A program made the position numbers and the translations under genes. Positions 46,493-57,535 of a stretch of 64,000 nt of DNA are shown here, piece after piece. Source of the DNA: Hsuehochloa calcarea (lineage: Eukaryota > Streptophyta > Magnoliopsida > Poales > Poaceae); NCBI GenBank assembly GCA_036346395.1, contig CM070594.1, forward strand, positions 29,049,385 to 29,113,384, written 5' to 3'. The notes beneath the pieces were generated by a model that did not search any database, was not told the DNA's origin, and was given only the letters and a program-made list of their open reading frames with translations. Numbering within the stretch: the first letter of the stretch is position 1; every line of letters starts with the position of its first letter.

Positions 46493-48639
46493 CGCTGATA
46501 TTACAACACCTTTCACTAAAATATCATCTGATCCATATAAATAAAACAATCAAATTGTAGTAATAGCATGCTTGTCTTATATAAAATTGAGTTTTCCTTG
46601 TTAATTCCGCACTCGTTTCTATTCATGTATAGGAGAAATATAGTAATAATATTGAGAAAAATCCTCAGGCAAAGACCTAATCGTCGTAAATAGGAGGATG
46701 CATGACCAGTCTGTGAGCAACCAGTAAAAATTAGTACAACAACTGATCAAACTGGCAGCCGCGGTAGTACAGCAGCGGAGATCAGCTGATGAGGAAACAG
46801 TACACCAATATGTTAATTAAGTCGAAATTAATATCGAGCAAGCAACCATGGCTACACGATAGAATTAGCGGAAAGGGGAACGAAGGGAAGCTAGAGCATT
46901 AATTTCGTCGCGGCCGGGCAAGCTCGTCGAATGTAGCTAATGGTTGTTCAATTGGTGTGGCGTGTTAGAATGTCTCACCATCCTTTCCTTTCTTTCCTTT
47001 CACACTACGTACATAGCTCAGACTATATAGTACGTACGTGGCATTGCACCACGCACTAAAAATGAAAGGAATATGTATATGTATATATATGAATGCATGG
47101 ACGAGTGGGTATCTCGACCAAGTGGACTACTATGACATGCAGGCATGCGTGCCAGTGGTACCCATGGACGGTCCAGATCTCTAACTTGGCCGGGATTCTC
47201 CGCACAAGCGTGATTTGCAGCCTGGGTCTAGCTGCGACCGCGGGGATTCACGCGATCAGCTGGAAGCTGCCGACCGGGGAGAGGGTGCAGGTACTTGCGA
47301 GCTCCACTCTAAGCCTCTAGGACGCGCGTGAACCAAACAAACCTCGCGCAACTTTCTGACAACGTCTCCGTGAGTCGGTTGGTATCGACAATGCTAGAGT
47401 CCGTGCGTCCGGACGTTTTGGAGCACACCCACCAAACCTTATCCTTTCGCTGCCGCACGAGAGCATCACGCCACCAACCATTCATTGCTCAACCTCCTCT
47501 GCTCCCTCCCTCTCCCTCCCCACTCCTTATTTCGGGCGAGTCATTTCCACCACCCAAGCTCCGTCGTTGGCCACTGACCAGAGCTCACCACCACTCGTGC
47601 TCATCGACGTCATCCACCGCAACCGGAGCTCGTGTGAAGATCGCCATTGATGTGAGGTGCCCGATCTTTTCAATGTAGGATAAAAGATAACTCACGTGAC
47701 TTGATGATCTGTAGCTGCTCACCCGTTACCTGATGCAATGAACTTGTAACTCTTTAAATTCACCCAACCACACGCTTGATGATAAATCCATGAGGCCACC
47801 AAGTGAATGATAGCAAACCCGCAATTCCCAGTTAAAAAGCAAAAAACAATCTTTGGTAGAAGAAATGCCCAATTCTCCTCTAGAAGTGGTTTTCCAAAGA
47901 CTAGTAAGGACATGTGTGTAGCCTAGATAACAATGAGACCCTCATCATTGAAGTAGCTAAAAATTCGAGCACAAACATGTATTTTAATTTATAATATCGA
48001 GTCTGAGTTACATGGGCGTTTACAATGATTTATATAGTCCTCCTAAGATACTAAAACAACAAACAACTCTCTAGATAATTTGTACTAACATAATGGAAAG
48101 TCTAGAATTTCTATAGTCTGTTTGTTTTAGATGTTGCGGTTCACACAAATGGAATCGCCTTTGCGTGGATCTTGATGTTATCTTTCCAACGAGTACAAGA
48201 ACAATTTTAATCCGAATTGACTTCAAACATTCCTATCCTCAATTTCCTTGTGTCGATTTGAATCCGTGGGAAACATGAAAAAGGAATTCTTGTCATGTCA
48301 CGGCTGGATATCCCCCAAAGATATCGTACATGACACGGACTCATCTGTGTAGCGTGAACTCCAATTGTCATATGTTTTGTACAAAACTCCAATTCACATA
48401 TCGTTTGATCCGTTGGAAACTAAACTTGGTAGGATTTCTAGACATAAATTTTATGCTCATTGGAAACCTCGGAATTGGTGCTTGCACCATACTGATTGAA
48501 ACTTAATTGATTTTGTTTCCTCCTCTGGGCGACCTCCTCCCTCTCTCTAACCCAAATAGGCGCATATGCACCACATATCCTCATTACCCCTTGCGAGGCC
48601 GAGACTAGATGAGGTGGGGAGGCTGATGGTGAGTCAATG
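46493..48639. other. Intergenic, no convincing gene
   Basis: 47093-47320 is open for 75 codons and 47328-47678 for 116, the second pyrimidine-rich. Neither has a domain. The GC-rich patch at 47160-47330 is gene-like in composition only. Confidence 0.35.
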
Positions 48640-51600
48640 TGTAACATCATAATTTCCAGGGTTTTTGAATATTTTCAAAAATAAAAATAACCATTTGATT
48701 TTATTGCCAAAACTTAACTAGGAATTTCAGAAAACAAAAATAATTTAATTTGAATTAATCAAACTTCAATTAATTCAAATTTGGTTTAATTGTGTTCTCT
48801 CGTATTTAAAGTCAAAAATATTATTTTAAGTATTTTCTTAGATTTTCTGGAATTTTAAAGTCAAAACCTTTTGATTTGTTGTATTTTCTGAAATACAAAA
48901 ATTATTTAAAATCCTCTCTCATGTTCACGGGGCGAATTCTTCCGATCCGTTCCTATTTAGCCAGCACGACCCACCTCGTGGCCCGTTCTTCTCGCGCGCT
49001 CTCCTGCGCCTACGCGGCCCGCTCCACTCTCCTCGCGTTCTCCCGCTGACCGCCCGGTCCCACCAGTCAGCCGTTCCCGCTCTCTCTCCCTCTCTCTGCC
49101 GCTGGGTCCCACCGTCGGCCGCCATTTCGCCGCGCGCACTGTTTCTCTTCCTCCCGCTTCTCCACGCACGCACTGGGCCCACCGCCGTTTTTCCGCTAAC
49201 GCCACCCCATTCTCCTCCTCGAGCCCGATGCCGTGTCTACGCCTTGTCCCGTCCTATCGCCGCCCGATTCTCCGGCTCGGTCTCCTACCCGTCCCGATTT
49301 TCAACGCCGCCGAGCTCGCTCACAGCCTGAACCGCGCCTGAGCTCGCCGTCACTTTCCTCGCCCGAGCTCCCTCCTCCTCTATAAATGGAAGCACCAAAT
49401 GCCCCTCTGTCCCCTCTGTCTTTTCCCCCTGCTCCCCCTCTCTCTCGCGCCCCCAGCTCGCCAAATTTGGAGCTTTTTACCGCTGGCCGTCGAGCAACTC
49501 CGCCGCCACTAGCACTGCCGCCAAGCCTCCTCCAGCGCCGTCGACCCCACCTCCGGCATCACACGAACACGGACCACCCCGTGCGCGCCTCCCCATCACT
49601 GGAAGTCCACCCGAGCACCACCGCTGCCTTCGGCCAACGCTACCGCCGCTTCCTACTCTCTCCGCTGGCCGCTTCGCCTCTCCCCATCGACAAGACCATG
49701 AGTGCCAAGTTCGCCTCGCTCCCCTCTAACCACTGGTGCCCTCGCCGTCGGCCATCTCTCCATCGTTCGCCGCTGACCGTCGGGTCCCGTGCGCCGCCGC
49801 TTCACCGCCGACGTGGTGCGCACCTAGCGCTAGCTCCGCCCTAGAGCGCACGTGGCCGCCGTGTCAGTGCCAGCATGCGCGCGCGCAATGTTCTATGTGC
49901 TCGGTCCAATGTGGAGTAACGCCCTCCCGTGGACCCAGTCCATGCAGGATGTGGGGCCCACTTGTTAGGGACTCATCCCTTTTTCTTTTGAAAAATAATT
50001 CGGTTAAAAATTAAAATCCGATTGCTGACGCAATAAACCAATTTTATTTTAGAAAAATAATTCCAAAAATTCTGATTTTTCTTCATTTTATGTATTTTAA
50101 AACTTCCAAGGGTCATATCTTCTTCATCCGAACTCCAATTTGAGTGATTCAAATTTATGTATTCATCTAAAATCAGTACCTTTTATTTGGTTCTAGTTTT
50201 GTAATTTTTGTATTTTAGTTAGTATTATTTTATTTATTTGGTTCTTTTCGCACGTATAGATTCCAGCGTTTCGGAAGGATTCTTCGACCCGACGATCGAA
50301 GTGTCTCAACTCTTCAACGAAGGCAAGTAGTAAACCATTGATCATGTTGTACCTATTTTATAAAATTATATTGGTTTATATCAACATGCATAGCTATTTT
50401 TATAATAACTGCTTTCGGGAATAGTTATATACCCAATTGTCATTATGCCACCTTGGATAATTACTATTGACATATCCCCTTGAATGACATAAATCCTTGA
50501 ACACCATAGGATGGTTAATTATTAGTTGGACATTGTTGTAATACCAACATGGGTGTGTATTATGCTTAGCTATGCTTTAGCTATTCGTTGGGATTCATGA
50601 TCACATGCTTAAATGTTTAAACTTGACTTAATGAAAGATGGAATTGTGGTGCGCCCACTGTTGATAAAAGATATTGTACCATGGTAAGAGTTGCTATTTG
50701 GTTTGGTTGAACCAAAAATATTTTATACTCGGGCGAGTGATCGTGCAGTAAAGGGGGTGCAGGAAGCACTTTGGGATGTGGATGCCTCGCCTGAGTAGTC
50801 TTTAAGGACTTAACCTTGTAAGCCATTGATCTGGGCCATACCGTGCAACCACAAGTACATTATGGGGTGGACCTGGCTGAATAATTAGTAATGTTTTGAG
50901 TCAGTTCTGTTTTGGTTGATGAGCGGCGCAAGAGGGGGCTAGGAAGGCGAATCCTTAGCGAGCAAAACCGAGTCAAAACAGAGCTTTGTAAAGGCCTTGT
51001 CGCGTGCTCTAGACTGCTTACCTAAGGTAGTGAGCGGTGATATCGATGAATGCCAAACAAAGTAGAGAAGTCGTGTCTTGTGGGTCCAGCTATACAATCT
51101 GCGCAGAGTGTACAAACTATTCGAATAGCTGTATCTCCGGTTATGTACAATGCCCGGTGATTTCACATGAGTGGTAGATTTTTATAAAAATAATGGAATG
51201 GTTTGGTTGGAATAGTTTGGTTGGAATGGTTGGGAAGTGAACAGGGTGTTCACTCGTTGTTTCAAAGAACTTGATTACTTATGTATTAATCTTTTAAACA
51301 ATATTTTGCAATCTACTTATTGTATTTAATGTCAATATTGTTTTCTGCAAATTAAACATAAAGCTATTCTTGTTCAAGCCTTGCATGAATCTTGTTTGCA
51401 TACATTTCCACATGACTTCTTGAGTACTTTATGTACTCACGGCTATCGTCACTTGTTGATCGATCCTGCGAAGAACCAAGAACACCGAGTTCTCGAGGAA
51501 GACTTCTTGGAATACTTTGCGAACTAGGATCGTCCTCCACTCGATTGCTTGTGAGTATGTCGATTGGCCTCCACGAGATATTTTGGCATCCACGCAAGTT

Positions 51601-51800
51601 ATCTTTTGTTGTTAAGCCCTCCGTGGCGATGTCGTAAAACTTGATCATATGATCCTTTGCGGCTAGTTAATATTACTTTATGCCTTCATTAGTATCTTTC
51701 TTGTATGGATATGATAACATCGTTGTTGCAATTGTATGAACTAGCTCTTGATGCAGGACTAGTTTGGAATACAGAGGGTCTCGGGGTTGCATACCTTGGG
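48640..51800 (+). mobile_element. Long-LTR Gypsy LTR, right end approximate
   Basis: Begins TGTAACATC at 48640. In order: AT-rich start, pyrimidine-rich GC block (48900-49850), TATAAAT at 49381, TTCATCCGAACTCC near 50123, AGCGGCGCAAGAGGGGGC near 50922, and GCGCAGAGTGTACAAACTATTCGAATAGC at 51101-51129. The LTRs at 16166 and 23200 share this order. The frame of 152 codons at 49386 sits directly behind the TATA box but is low-complexity and without a domain. The preceding five bases, CAATG, do not recur at a clear right end. Confidence 0.6.
49381..49387 (+). promoter_or_regulatory. TATA box of the Gypsy LTR
   Basis: TATAAAT within the LTR, about 740 bases from its start; the likely LTR promoter. 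Confidence 0.45.
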
Positions 51801-52443
51801 TCCCGTCGATGGCTAGGTGGCGGCAGGCGGCGTTGTGAGGTGGAGACAGTACCAATTCACATACATCGCGGTGAGTGGTGGTGGCGAAGGGTAGAGTCGA
51901 ACAGAGAACAAAGTGTAGAGGAGTGGAGGTGGCACATGGTGAGCCCACGATGACATTCGGGAGCTTGGGGTCAAGCGTGTCCTTTGCATTTTTATTTGGT
52001 GCAATGTCTCTTCTCAAATGTTCTTTGCAAGAGGTATTTTTGTTGCAATTTTATTTTTAATTTGTCACACAAGAGTAATTTTTATTCTGATATAGATGTA
52101 TATTTGTTGTAGTGTTTGTAACACATTATATTTGTTTCATCGATGAGGATTTGTTGCAAGCTTGCTAAACAATTGTTGTTCGCGCCAATTTTTGTTGCGG
52201 TAGATCGAATGGTTTGGGATCAACATTTTAAGTTAGATCCGATGGCAGCAAAGGCGTAAGATGTATGATGGAAACGTTATATTCATTAGTCGCCTCCTTT
52301 TGTTATTTCGCATGGGCCTTACAGATTTAACATTTGGGCAATATGTGGCTAGGGTGCTATGGGTGAGAACCCAACCCAAACCCGACCTAACCCACACAAG
52401 AAAATGAAGAAAACCCAACCCACCCAACCCAAATAGTAGCATA
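51801..52443. other. Spacer left of the composite Gypsy insertion
   Basis: Several TTTGTTGC words (52020-52200) and a degenerate ACCCAA array (52369-52434) that resumes at 59849 on the far side of the insertion. No gene. Confidence 0.45.
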
Positions 52444-52448
52444 GCTTC

Positions 52449-52691
52449 AGTAACACCACGACCCAAAATCGGCTCAATGCCCGACCAGCACTGGGACGGA
52501 CCAGCAGACACATAGCACCTCACTTACACTTTCGTCCTCGCCGTGTAAAAGGGTTAACCGGAGGTGCTACGTTTGGATCAACGGGCATTATATACTACTA
52601 CAACTCACTTGAGACAAGCAATGTGGGACTAATCCCACCACACAACTCCTCATGGGCCACATGGGCCACGCTATGAGCGGCCGGTATTACA
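52449..52691 (-). repeat. 240-bp LTR, left copy
   Basis: On the plus strand it reads (AG)TAACACC to GGTATTACA. The outer TG is AG here. More than 90% identical to the right copy except in the first 50 bases, where indels occur. It carries the shared hairpin and a TATA motif like the right copy. Confidence 0.65.
52514..52568 (-). other. Conserved hairpin, copy 2
   Basis: AGCACCTC at one end and GAGGTGCT at the other form a perfect 8-bp closing stem; identical in sequence to copy 3. Confidence 0.55.
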
Positions 52692-52888
52692 CTCACCCCT
52701 TAAGGGCGACGCCCTCGGCAAACATATCGCATCTGCGGCAAATGCCCGAACCACCACTCGGTACGTCCGTGCGTCCGGTCTGCGGCACATATGCCATGCC
52801 ATGTGTCCACTCCGGGCCCACATCGCCATGCGCCATATGCCGCGCCCTGTCCCACGCGCCGTGCGTCAAGAGTTGATGCTCGATACCA
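52692..52888 (-). other. Short non-coding block with PPT and PBS remnant, left copy
   Basis: Minus order: TGGTATCGAGC (52888-52878), about 175 bases without a gene, then a polypurine tract (CCTTAAGGGG) touching the LTR. On the right this block follows a primer-binding site; here it follows the integrase frame directly. Confidence 0.6.
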
Positions 52889-53557
52889 TCATGCGAGGTG
52901 AAACGCAGTACTAAGAGGGTGTGTGCCCAATGCACTCTGCAGACTCTCCCGAACTTGGAGACAAACCTCGCGTCCTGTCGAAAATGATGGTCTTGGGCAC
53001 ACCATGCGATCTCACTATTTCACGCACATAAATAGGAGCTAGATCACTCATTGAATTTGTCGTGCGAATAGGAATGAAGTCTTGTGAGACTTCTTGAATC
53101 GATCCACCACTACCCAAATCGCATCCTTCCCTCGCGGCGTCGAGTAGCGCCACCACAAAGTCCATAGAGATATCATCCCAAGGCCAGGGGGAACCTCCAA
53201 AGGTGCAACAACCTGCGGGGCGCTTGTGCTCGGCTTTCACTTGGCGACAAACACCACAAGAAGCCACATAATTAGCAATATCCACCTTCATTCTTTTCCA
53301 CCAAAATTACATTTGAGATCCCGATACATCTTAGTCTCACCAGGATGAACAGTGTACGGAGCGCGATGTGCCTCCCTCAAGATATCATCTTTGACCTCCG
53401 CCTTTTGCGGTACGCAAAGACGGCTTCTAAACCTCAAAGTACCAGAATCATCCATGCTAAAATCACCCTCTTTACCCTCATCCAGGCGCTTCCTAACCTC
53501 CTGTAATAGCCGGTCACTCTGTTGTGCTTCCCTTTGCAGTGCAGAATAGTGACTCAA
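52889..53557 (-). pseudogene. Gypsy integrase, frameshifted and cut short
   Basis: Starts with the HHCC zinc-binding part (HRAPYTVHPGETKMYRDL, then CGVCRQVK after a frame change near 53290). The core follows: ISMDFVVALL with the first Asp, FIPIRTTNSMSDLAPIYV, and HGVPKTIIFDR with the second Asp. The sequence then degrades and stops at the short block, at about the place of the usual HPQTDG. The catalytic Glu, the C-terminal region and any chromodomain are missing. Inactive. Confidence 0.8.
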
Positions 53558-53680
53558 GAATCAACTGAGTCTCAACATGTGATGTGCCCGCATAACAATA
53601 AGATATTCCCATGCGATCAAAATCAGCAATGAGGCAATCTAGAGTAGCGGGAGTCGCCTTGCGACTAAGGGCATCAGCAA

Positions 53681-55274
53681 CTACATTGGCCTTGCCTGGA
53701 TGATATGAATAGTAAGATCATAATCCTTGATCAACTCCAACCACCTCCTTTGCCTCAAATTCAGATCCTTCTGAGTGAAGATATACTTGAGACTCTTGTG
53801 ATCTGTGAAAATATCACAAGGCTCACCGTATAGATAATGCCTCCAAATCTTGAGAGCAAAGACAACCGCAGCCAACTCTAAATCATGGGTGGGATAATTC
53901 TGCTCGTGCTTCTTTAACTGTCTCGACGCATAAGCAATCACCTTACCGTCTTGCATGAGAACACAGCCAAGACCCACTCGAGACGCATCCGAAAAGACTA
54001 TGAACCGCTTTTCTGGCTCGGGAAGAGTGAGAATAGGAGAGGTCACCAACCTCTCTTTCAAAGTGCAGAAACTGCGCTCACACTCATCAGTCCACTGGTA
54101 TCTCACACCTTTCTGAGTGAGCTGAGACATCGGTTTGGCGATGATAGAAATCTGCACAAAACGCCGATAATATCCGGTAAGCCCAAGAAACTCCTCACCT
54201 CCTTCACACTAGTCGGCCTCTTCCAATCCACCACTGTAGAGACCTTGCTAGGATCAACAGCAATGCCTTGAGGATTTATCACATGACCCAGAAAACCCAC
54301 TTCTGAAATCCAGAACTCACACTTCTTCAACTTAGCATAGAATTTGTGCTCTCTCAAAGTATCTAAAACCAGCCTCAAATGACGCTCATGATCCTCATTG
54401 GTCTTGGAATAGATAAGAATGTCATCAATAAACACCACCACGAAATCATCTAGATACTCGTGTAACATGTTGTTCATGGTCTCCATAAAAATGGCAGGTG
54501 CATTAGTCAATCCAAAAGACATAACTTTATACTCATAATGCCCATACCTGGTGGAGAAAGCAGTCTTCTCTACATCCTGCTCACGCACACGGATTTGATT
54601 ATACCACGGCGGAGGTCGATCTTGGAGAATACTTGAGCTCCATTCAACCGATCAAACAAGTCCTCAATGCGGGGCAATGGATATTTGTTCTTGATTGTGA
54701 CTGCATTAAGTGCGCGGTAATCAATACACATGCGCCAACTCCCATCCTTCTTCTCTGTGAACAGAACAGGAGCTCCCCACGGCGATACACTACGCCTGAT
54801 CAAACCTTTAGCCAACAAATCATCCAATTGCTTCTTCAACTCGTCCTGAAACGGACGTGCTAATCGATATGGAGACATCGAGATGGGACGAGTACCCGGA
54901 ACAAGATCAATGCGAAACTCCACGTCTCGCGCAGGTGGCAAGCCCGGAAGCTCAGCCGGGAACACATCTGGGTAATCACTAACCACTGGAATCTCCTCAA
55001 TCTGCGAAGCCACGCTCGGTTTCTCAGCAAGAGCTAAAAGAAGCCCAGTTTTCACTGCACGCTGACCGGGAGCAGTCCGGTATCTTGAAAGAGAGCGCGG
55101 AGGCGCACTCCCCTGAAAGGTCAAAGTCTCCCAGGCGGGTGCGCAGAACAACGTTCTCTGAAGCGAGATATCACGGCTCGATAAGAGTGCAACCAATCCA
55201 TACCCAAGATAACGTCGAGCGGCTCCATTTGTATAACTATCAAATTCGCGTGAACTTCTCTCCATCAATGACAA
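53681..55274 (-). pseudogene. Gypsy protease-RT-RNase H, frameshifted
   Basis: The linker [18 protein letters not shown] is followed by the [36 protein letters not shown], then the catalytic FIDD at 54421-54432 in the next frame. RNase H follows ([49 protein letters not shown]). Three open pieces overlap (55274-54570, 54588-54103, 54157-53681), so at least two frame changes. The protease lies upstream but its site is not legible. Confidence 0.85.
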
Positions 55275-56851
55275 TAGAGCACCCGGGACAAGCAGTGAGA
55301 GCTAGCAATAATACCCCGGAGAACTAACTAACACCGGTCGAGAAATCCATCTTTGCATACTCAAGTTCGCTCTCTAGCAAGCGCCGTCGAGACAAGCGAA
55401 AAGGTAGCCCTGAATCAAAAGGACTAAAGCATCAAGCGAATCCACAAGCAAAGTACTGTCACCACATCCGGACGACCCACGGACTCACTGTGGGCATGGC
55501 GTACACTCGGTGGCGCCATGGCGAAAAGAAAACGGCGGGCGGCGAGCCCCGACAATCTGCTGTGGCGGTGCGAGTAAAGCGGTCGTGCTACGAGCGGTGC
55601 GAAGGTGGCGGTGCCGATGGTACCCTCTTGGGGCGCCAGTGAAGGAAGTGGCGTAGCGAGGAGGCGATCATCATCTGGAAAGATCCTCGGCGGGACCCAT
55701 CAAGAAGAAGATGACACGAGCTCCCACTTGATCACGCTAAGCGGGGTTACGCGACACACCGCTCCTTGTGACCCGGTCGGCCACACCGCGGCAATCTCCG
55801 TCCAAGAGCACTCGGCGTGTGGTGTCCATCACCGCACTTAAAGCAAAGCATGCCTGCCTCCACAGAGCAGACGAAGCCGAGTACTGCAAAAGGACGAGCG
55901 CCAAGAAGAAAACGGCCTCATTGCTTAGACTTGAAGGATGCGGTCCTCCCTTGAATTTCTTGGCGGTGTCGAATGAGCAGACCCACTTCCCTCACTAGAG
56001 CTCCTCTTGGTCACCACGAAGCTACGATCCACCAGAGGCTTGCGCCTTTGTGTTGCATCTCCAACTCCATGCCCTAGCTTGCTCCACAACAGAGCTGTAG
56101 TCACGGAGTGGAGTAGCTCCCAACACATGTCGGTTACTCGGATTGAGACCCGACGGAACCTCTTGGCTTTCGAAGATCATCGTTAAGCTACCAGAAGGAC
56201 AAAGCGAACCAAGTTGTTGAACTTCGACCTCATACTCGACAATAGACCTCTTCCCTTGAGCAAAGGTCGTCAAGGCAACCTCCATCTTCTCAACAAAAGA
56301 GTAGGGGTAGAACTTTCCCTTGAACTGATCAACAAAGTTCTCCCAAGTGGCTGGCCCTTGAGTGGCGGTCCTCGAAGACAACACGCCCTCCACCAAATAT
56401 CCGCTTGCCCTTTCAATTTGAAAGGCTACAAAACGGACCCTCGAGGTGAAGACATCTCTAAAGCTCCAAACTGCCTCTCCATGTAGCGCAACCAGTCCGC
56501 TGCCTGGACCGGTGTGCCCGACCCATCAAATGGATCCAACCTCTATCCCATCCACTCTCGAAGTGTCATCCGCACCTCAGGTACCGGTGGAGGTGCGACA
56601 GGAGCAACAACAGATGCCGCGACAGAGGTGCCGGCGCTGTTGACGAAGAGCACGGATCTCTCCACCAACTCTCTCAAAGCCAAGCGGGGTCTCATCCACG
56701 AGCCCAACTGAGGCGGGTCAACAACCCCTCGACTCATCGACTCAAGCTGCTCAGGAGGTGACTCCACGGAACCTCGCCCGCGGCCCCGACCTCCACGACC
56801 GCGGTCACCACGACCACGTCTTCTACCCCTCGGCATAGCTATCAACCACAA
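55275..56851 (-). pseudogene. Gypsy gag, frameshifted
   Basis: Starts near 56835 with an Arg/Gly-rich N-terminus (PRGRRRGRGDRGRGGRGRG). The retrotransposon gag domain lies at 56396-56022 (WENFVDQFKGKFYPYSFVEK, FAQGKRSIVEYEVEVQQL). A CCHC-like knuckle (CFKCGDGHHTP, near 55840) has its last Cys out of frame. Several frame changes. Confidence 0.75.
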
Positions 56852-57095
56852 TCAACAATACACAATGAGTTCAAAGATCAAAATAAAATCATCCATCAAT
56901 AAACAACATAGCAGGCGTAAAGCGATGATCGTACCTCTCTCTAAACTCATCGTGCACTAGTGTGTCAAATTTTAGATTGTTTAACCATTAGCAAATTTTA
57001 GTTGATTTACTAATACTAAAACAAATTTTAACAATTTTAGTTTGCCTAAGTTGTTAATCTATTCACCACGGACCTAAAGCAGCTCGATACCAAGC
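56852..57095 (-). other. Gypsy leader with primer-binding site
   Basis: The minus strand directly after the LTR reads GCTTGGTATCGAGCTGC (PBS core TGGTATCGAGC at 57092-57082), like an initiator tRNA-Met site lacking one base. About 240 bases of leader follow to gag. Confidence 0.65.
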
Positions 57096-57335
57096 TGTAA
57101 CACCTGACCCAAAATCGGCTCAATGCCCATTGCAGTAGGCGGACCAGCACACATAGCACCTCACTTACACTTTCGTCCTCGCCGTGTAAAAGGGTTAACC
57201 GGAGGTGCTACGTTTGGATCAACAGGCATTATATACTACTACAACTCACTTGAGACAAGCAATGTGGGACTAATCCCACCACACAACTCCTCATGGGCCA
57301 CATGGGCCACGCTATGAGCAGGCCGGGGTATTACA
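57096..57335 (-). repeat. 240-bp LTR, right copy
   Basis: Plus strand TGTAACACCTGACCC to GGGGTATTACA. In its own sense (minus) it starts TGTAATACCCC behind a polypurine tract, has TATATAAT at 57229-57236, the hairpin at 57155-57209, and ends GGTGTTACA against a primer-binding site. So it is placed both as a 3' LTR for the DNA on its right and as a 5' LTR for gag-pol on its left. Confidence 0.75.
57155..57209 (-). other. Conserved hairpin, copy 3
   Basis: Same 8-bp closing stem as copy 2 (AGCACCTC and GAGGTGCT). It begins about 20 bases downstream of the TATA motif, so its first arm may lie partly upstream of the transcription start. Confidence 0.55.
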
Positions 57336-57535
57336 CTCACCCCCTTAAGGTGACACCCTCGGCGACATATCGCATCGCGACAAATGCCAGAACCACCCCT
57401 CGGTACCGTCCGTGCGTCCGGTCTTGCACATATGCCATGCCATGTGTCCACTCCGGGCCCACATGCGCCATGCGCCATATGCCGCATACATCCCCTGCAC
57501 GCGCCGTGCAAATGAGTTGATGCTCGATACCAAGC
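57336..57535 (-). other. Short non-coding block between PBS and PPT, right copy
   Basis: Minus order: GC, PBS TTGGTATCGAGC (57533-57522), about 170 GC-rich bases with several CATATGGC/GGCATGG words, then the polypurine tract CCTTAAGGGGGTGAG touching the LTR. Nothing coding. With a 240-bp LTR on each side it would have the layout of a TRIM-type miniature retrotransposon. Confidence 0.6.

Noticed and set aside
47093..47678. Two short plus-strand frames
   Set aside because: No recognisable domain; the second is pyrimidine-rich low complexity.
28424..56851. Integrated pararetrovirus (reverse transcriptase hits)
   Set aside because: Both reverse transcriptases have integrase, LTRs and tRNA primer sites in Copia or Gypsy order, so they are LTR retrotransposons.
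33242..57535. tRNA-Met gene pieces at TGGTATC words
   Set aside because: They are primer-binding sites directly beside LTR ends, without a tRNA cloverleaf.
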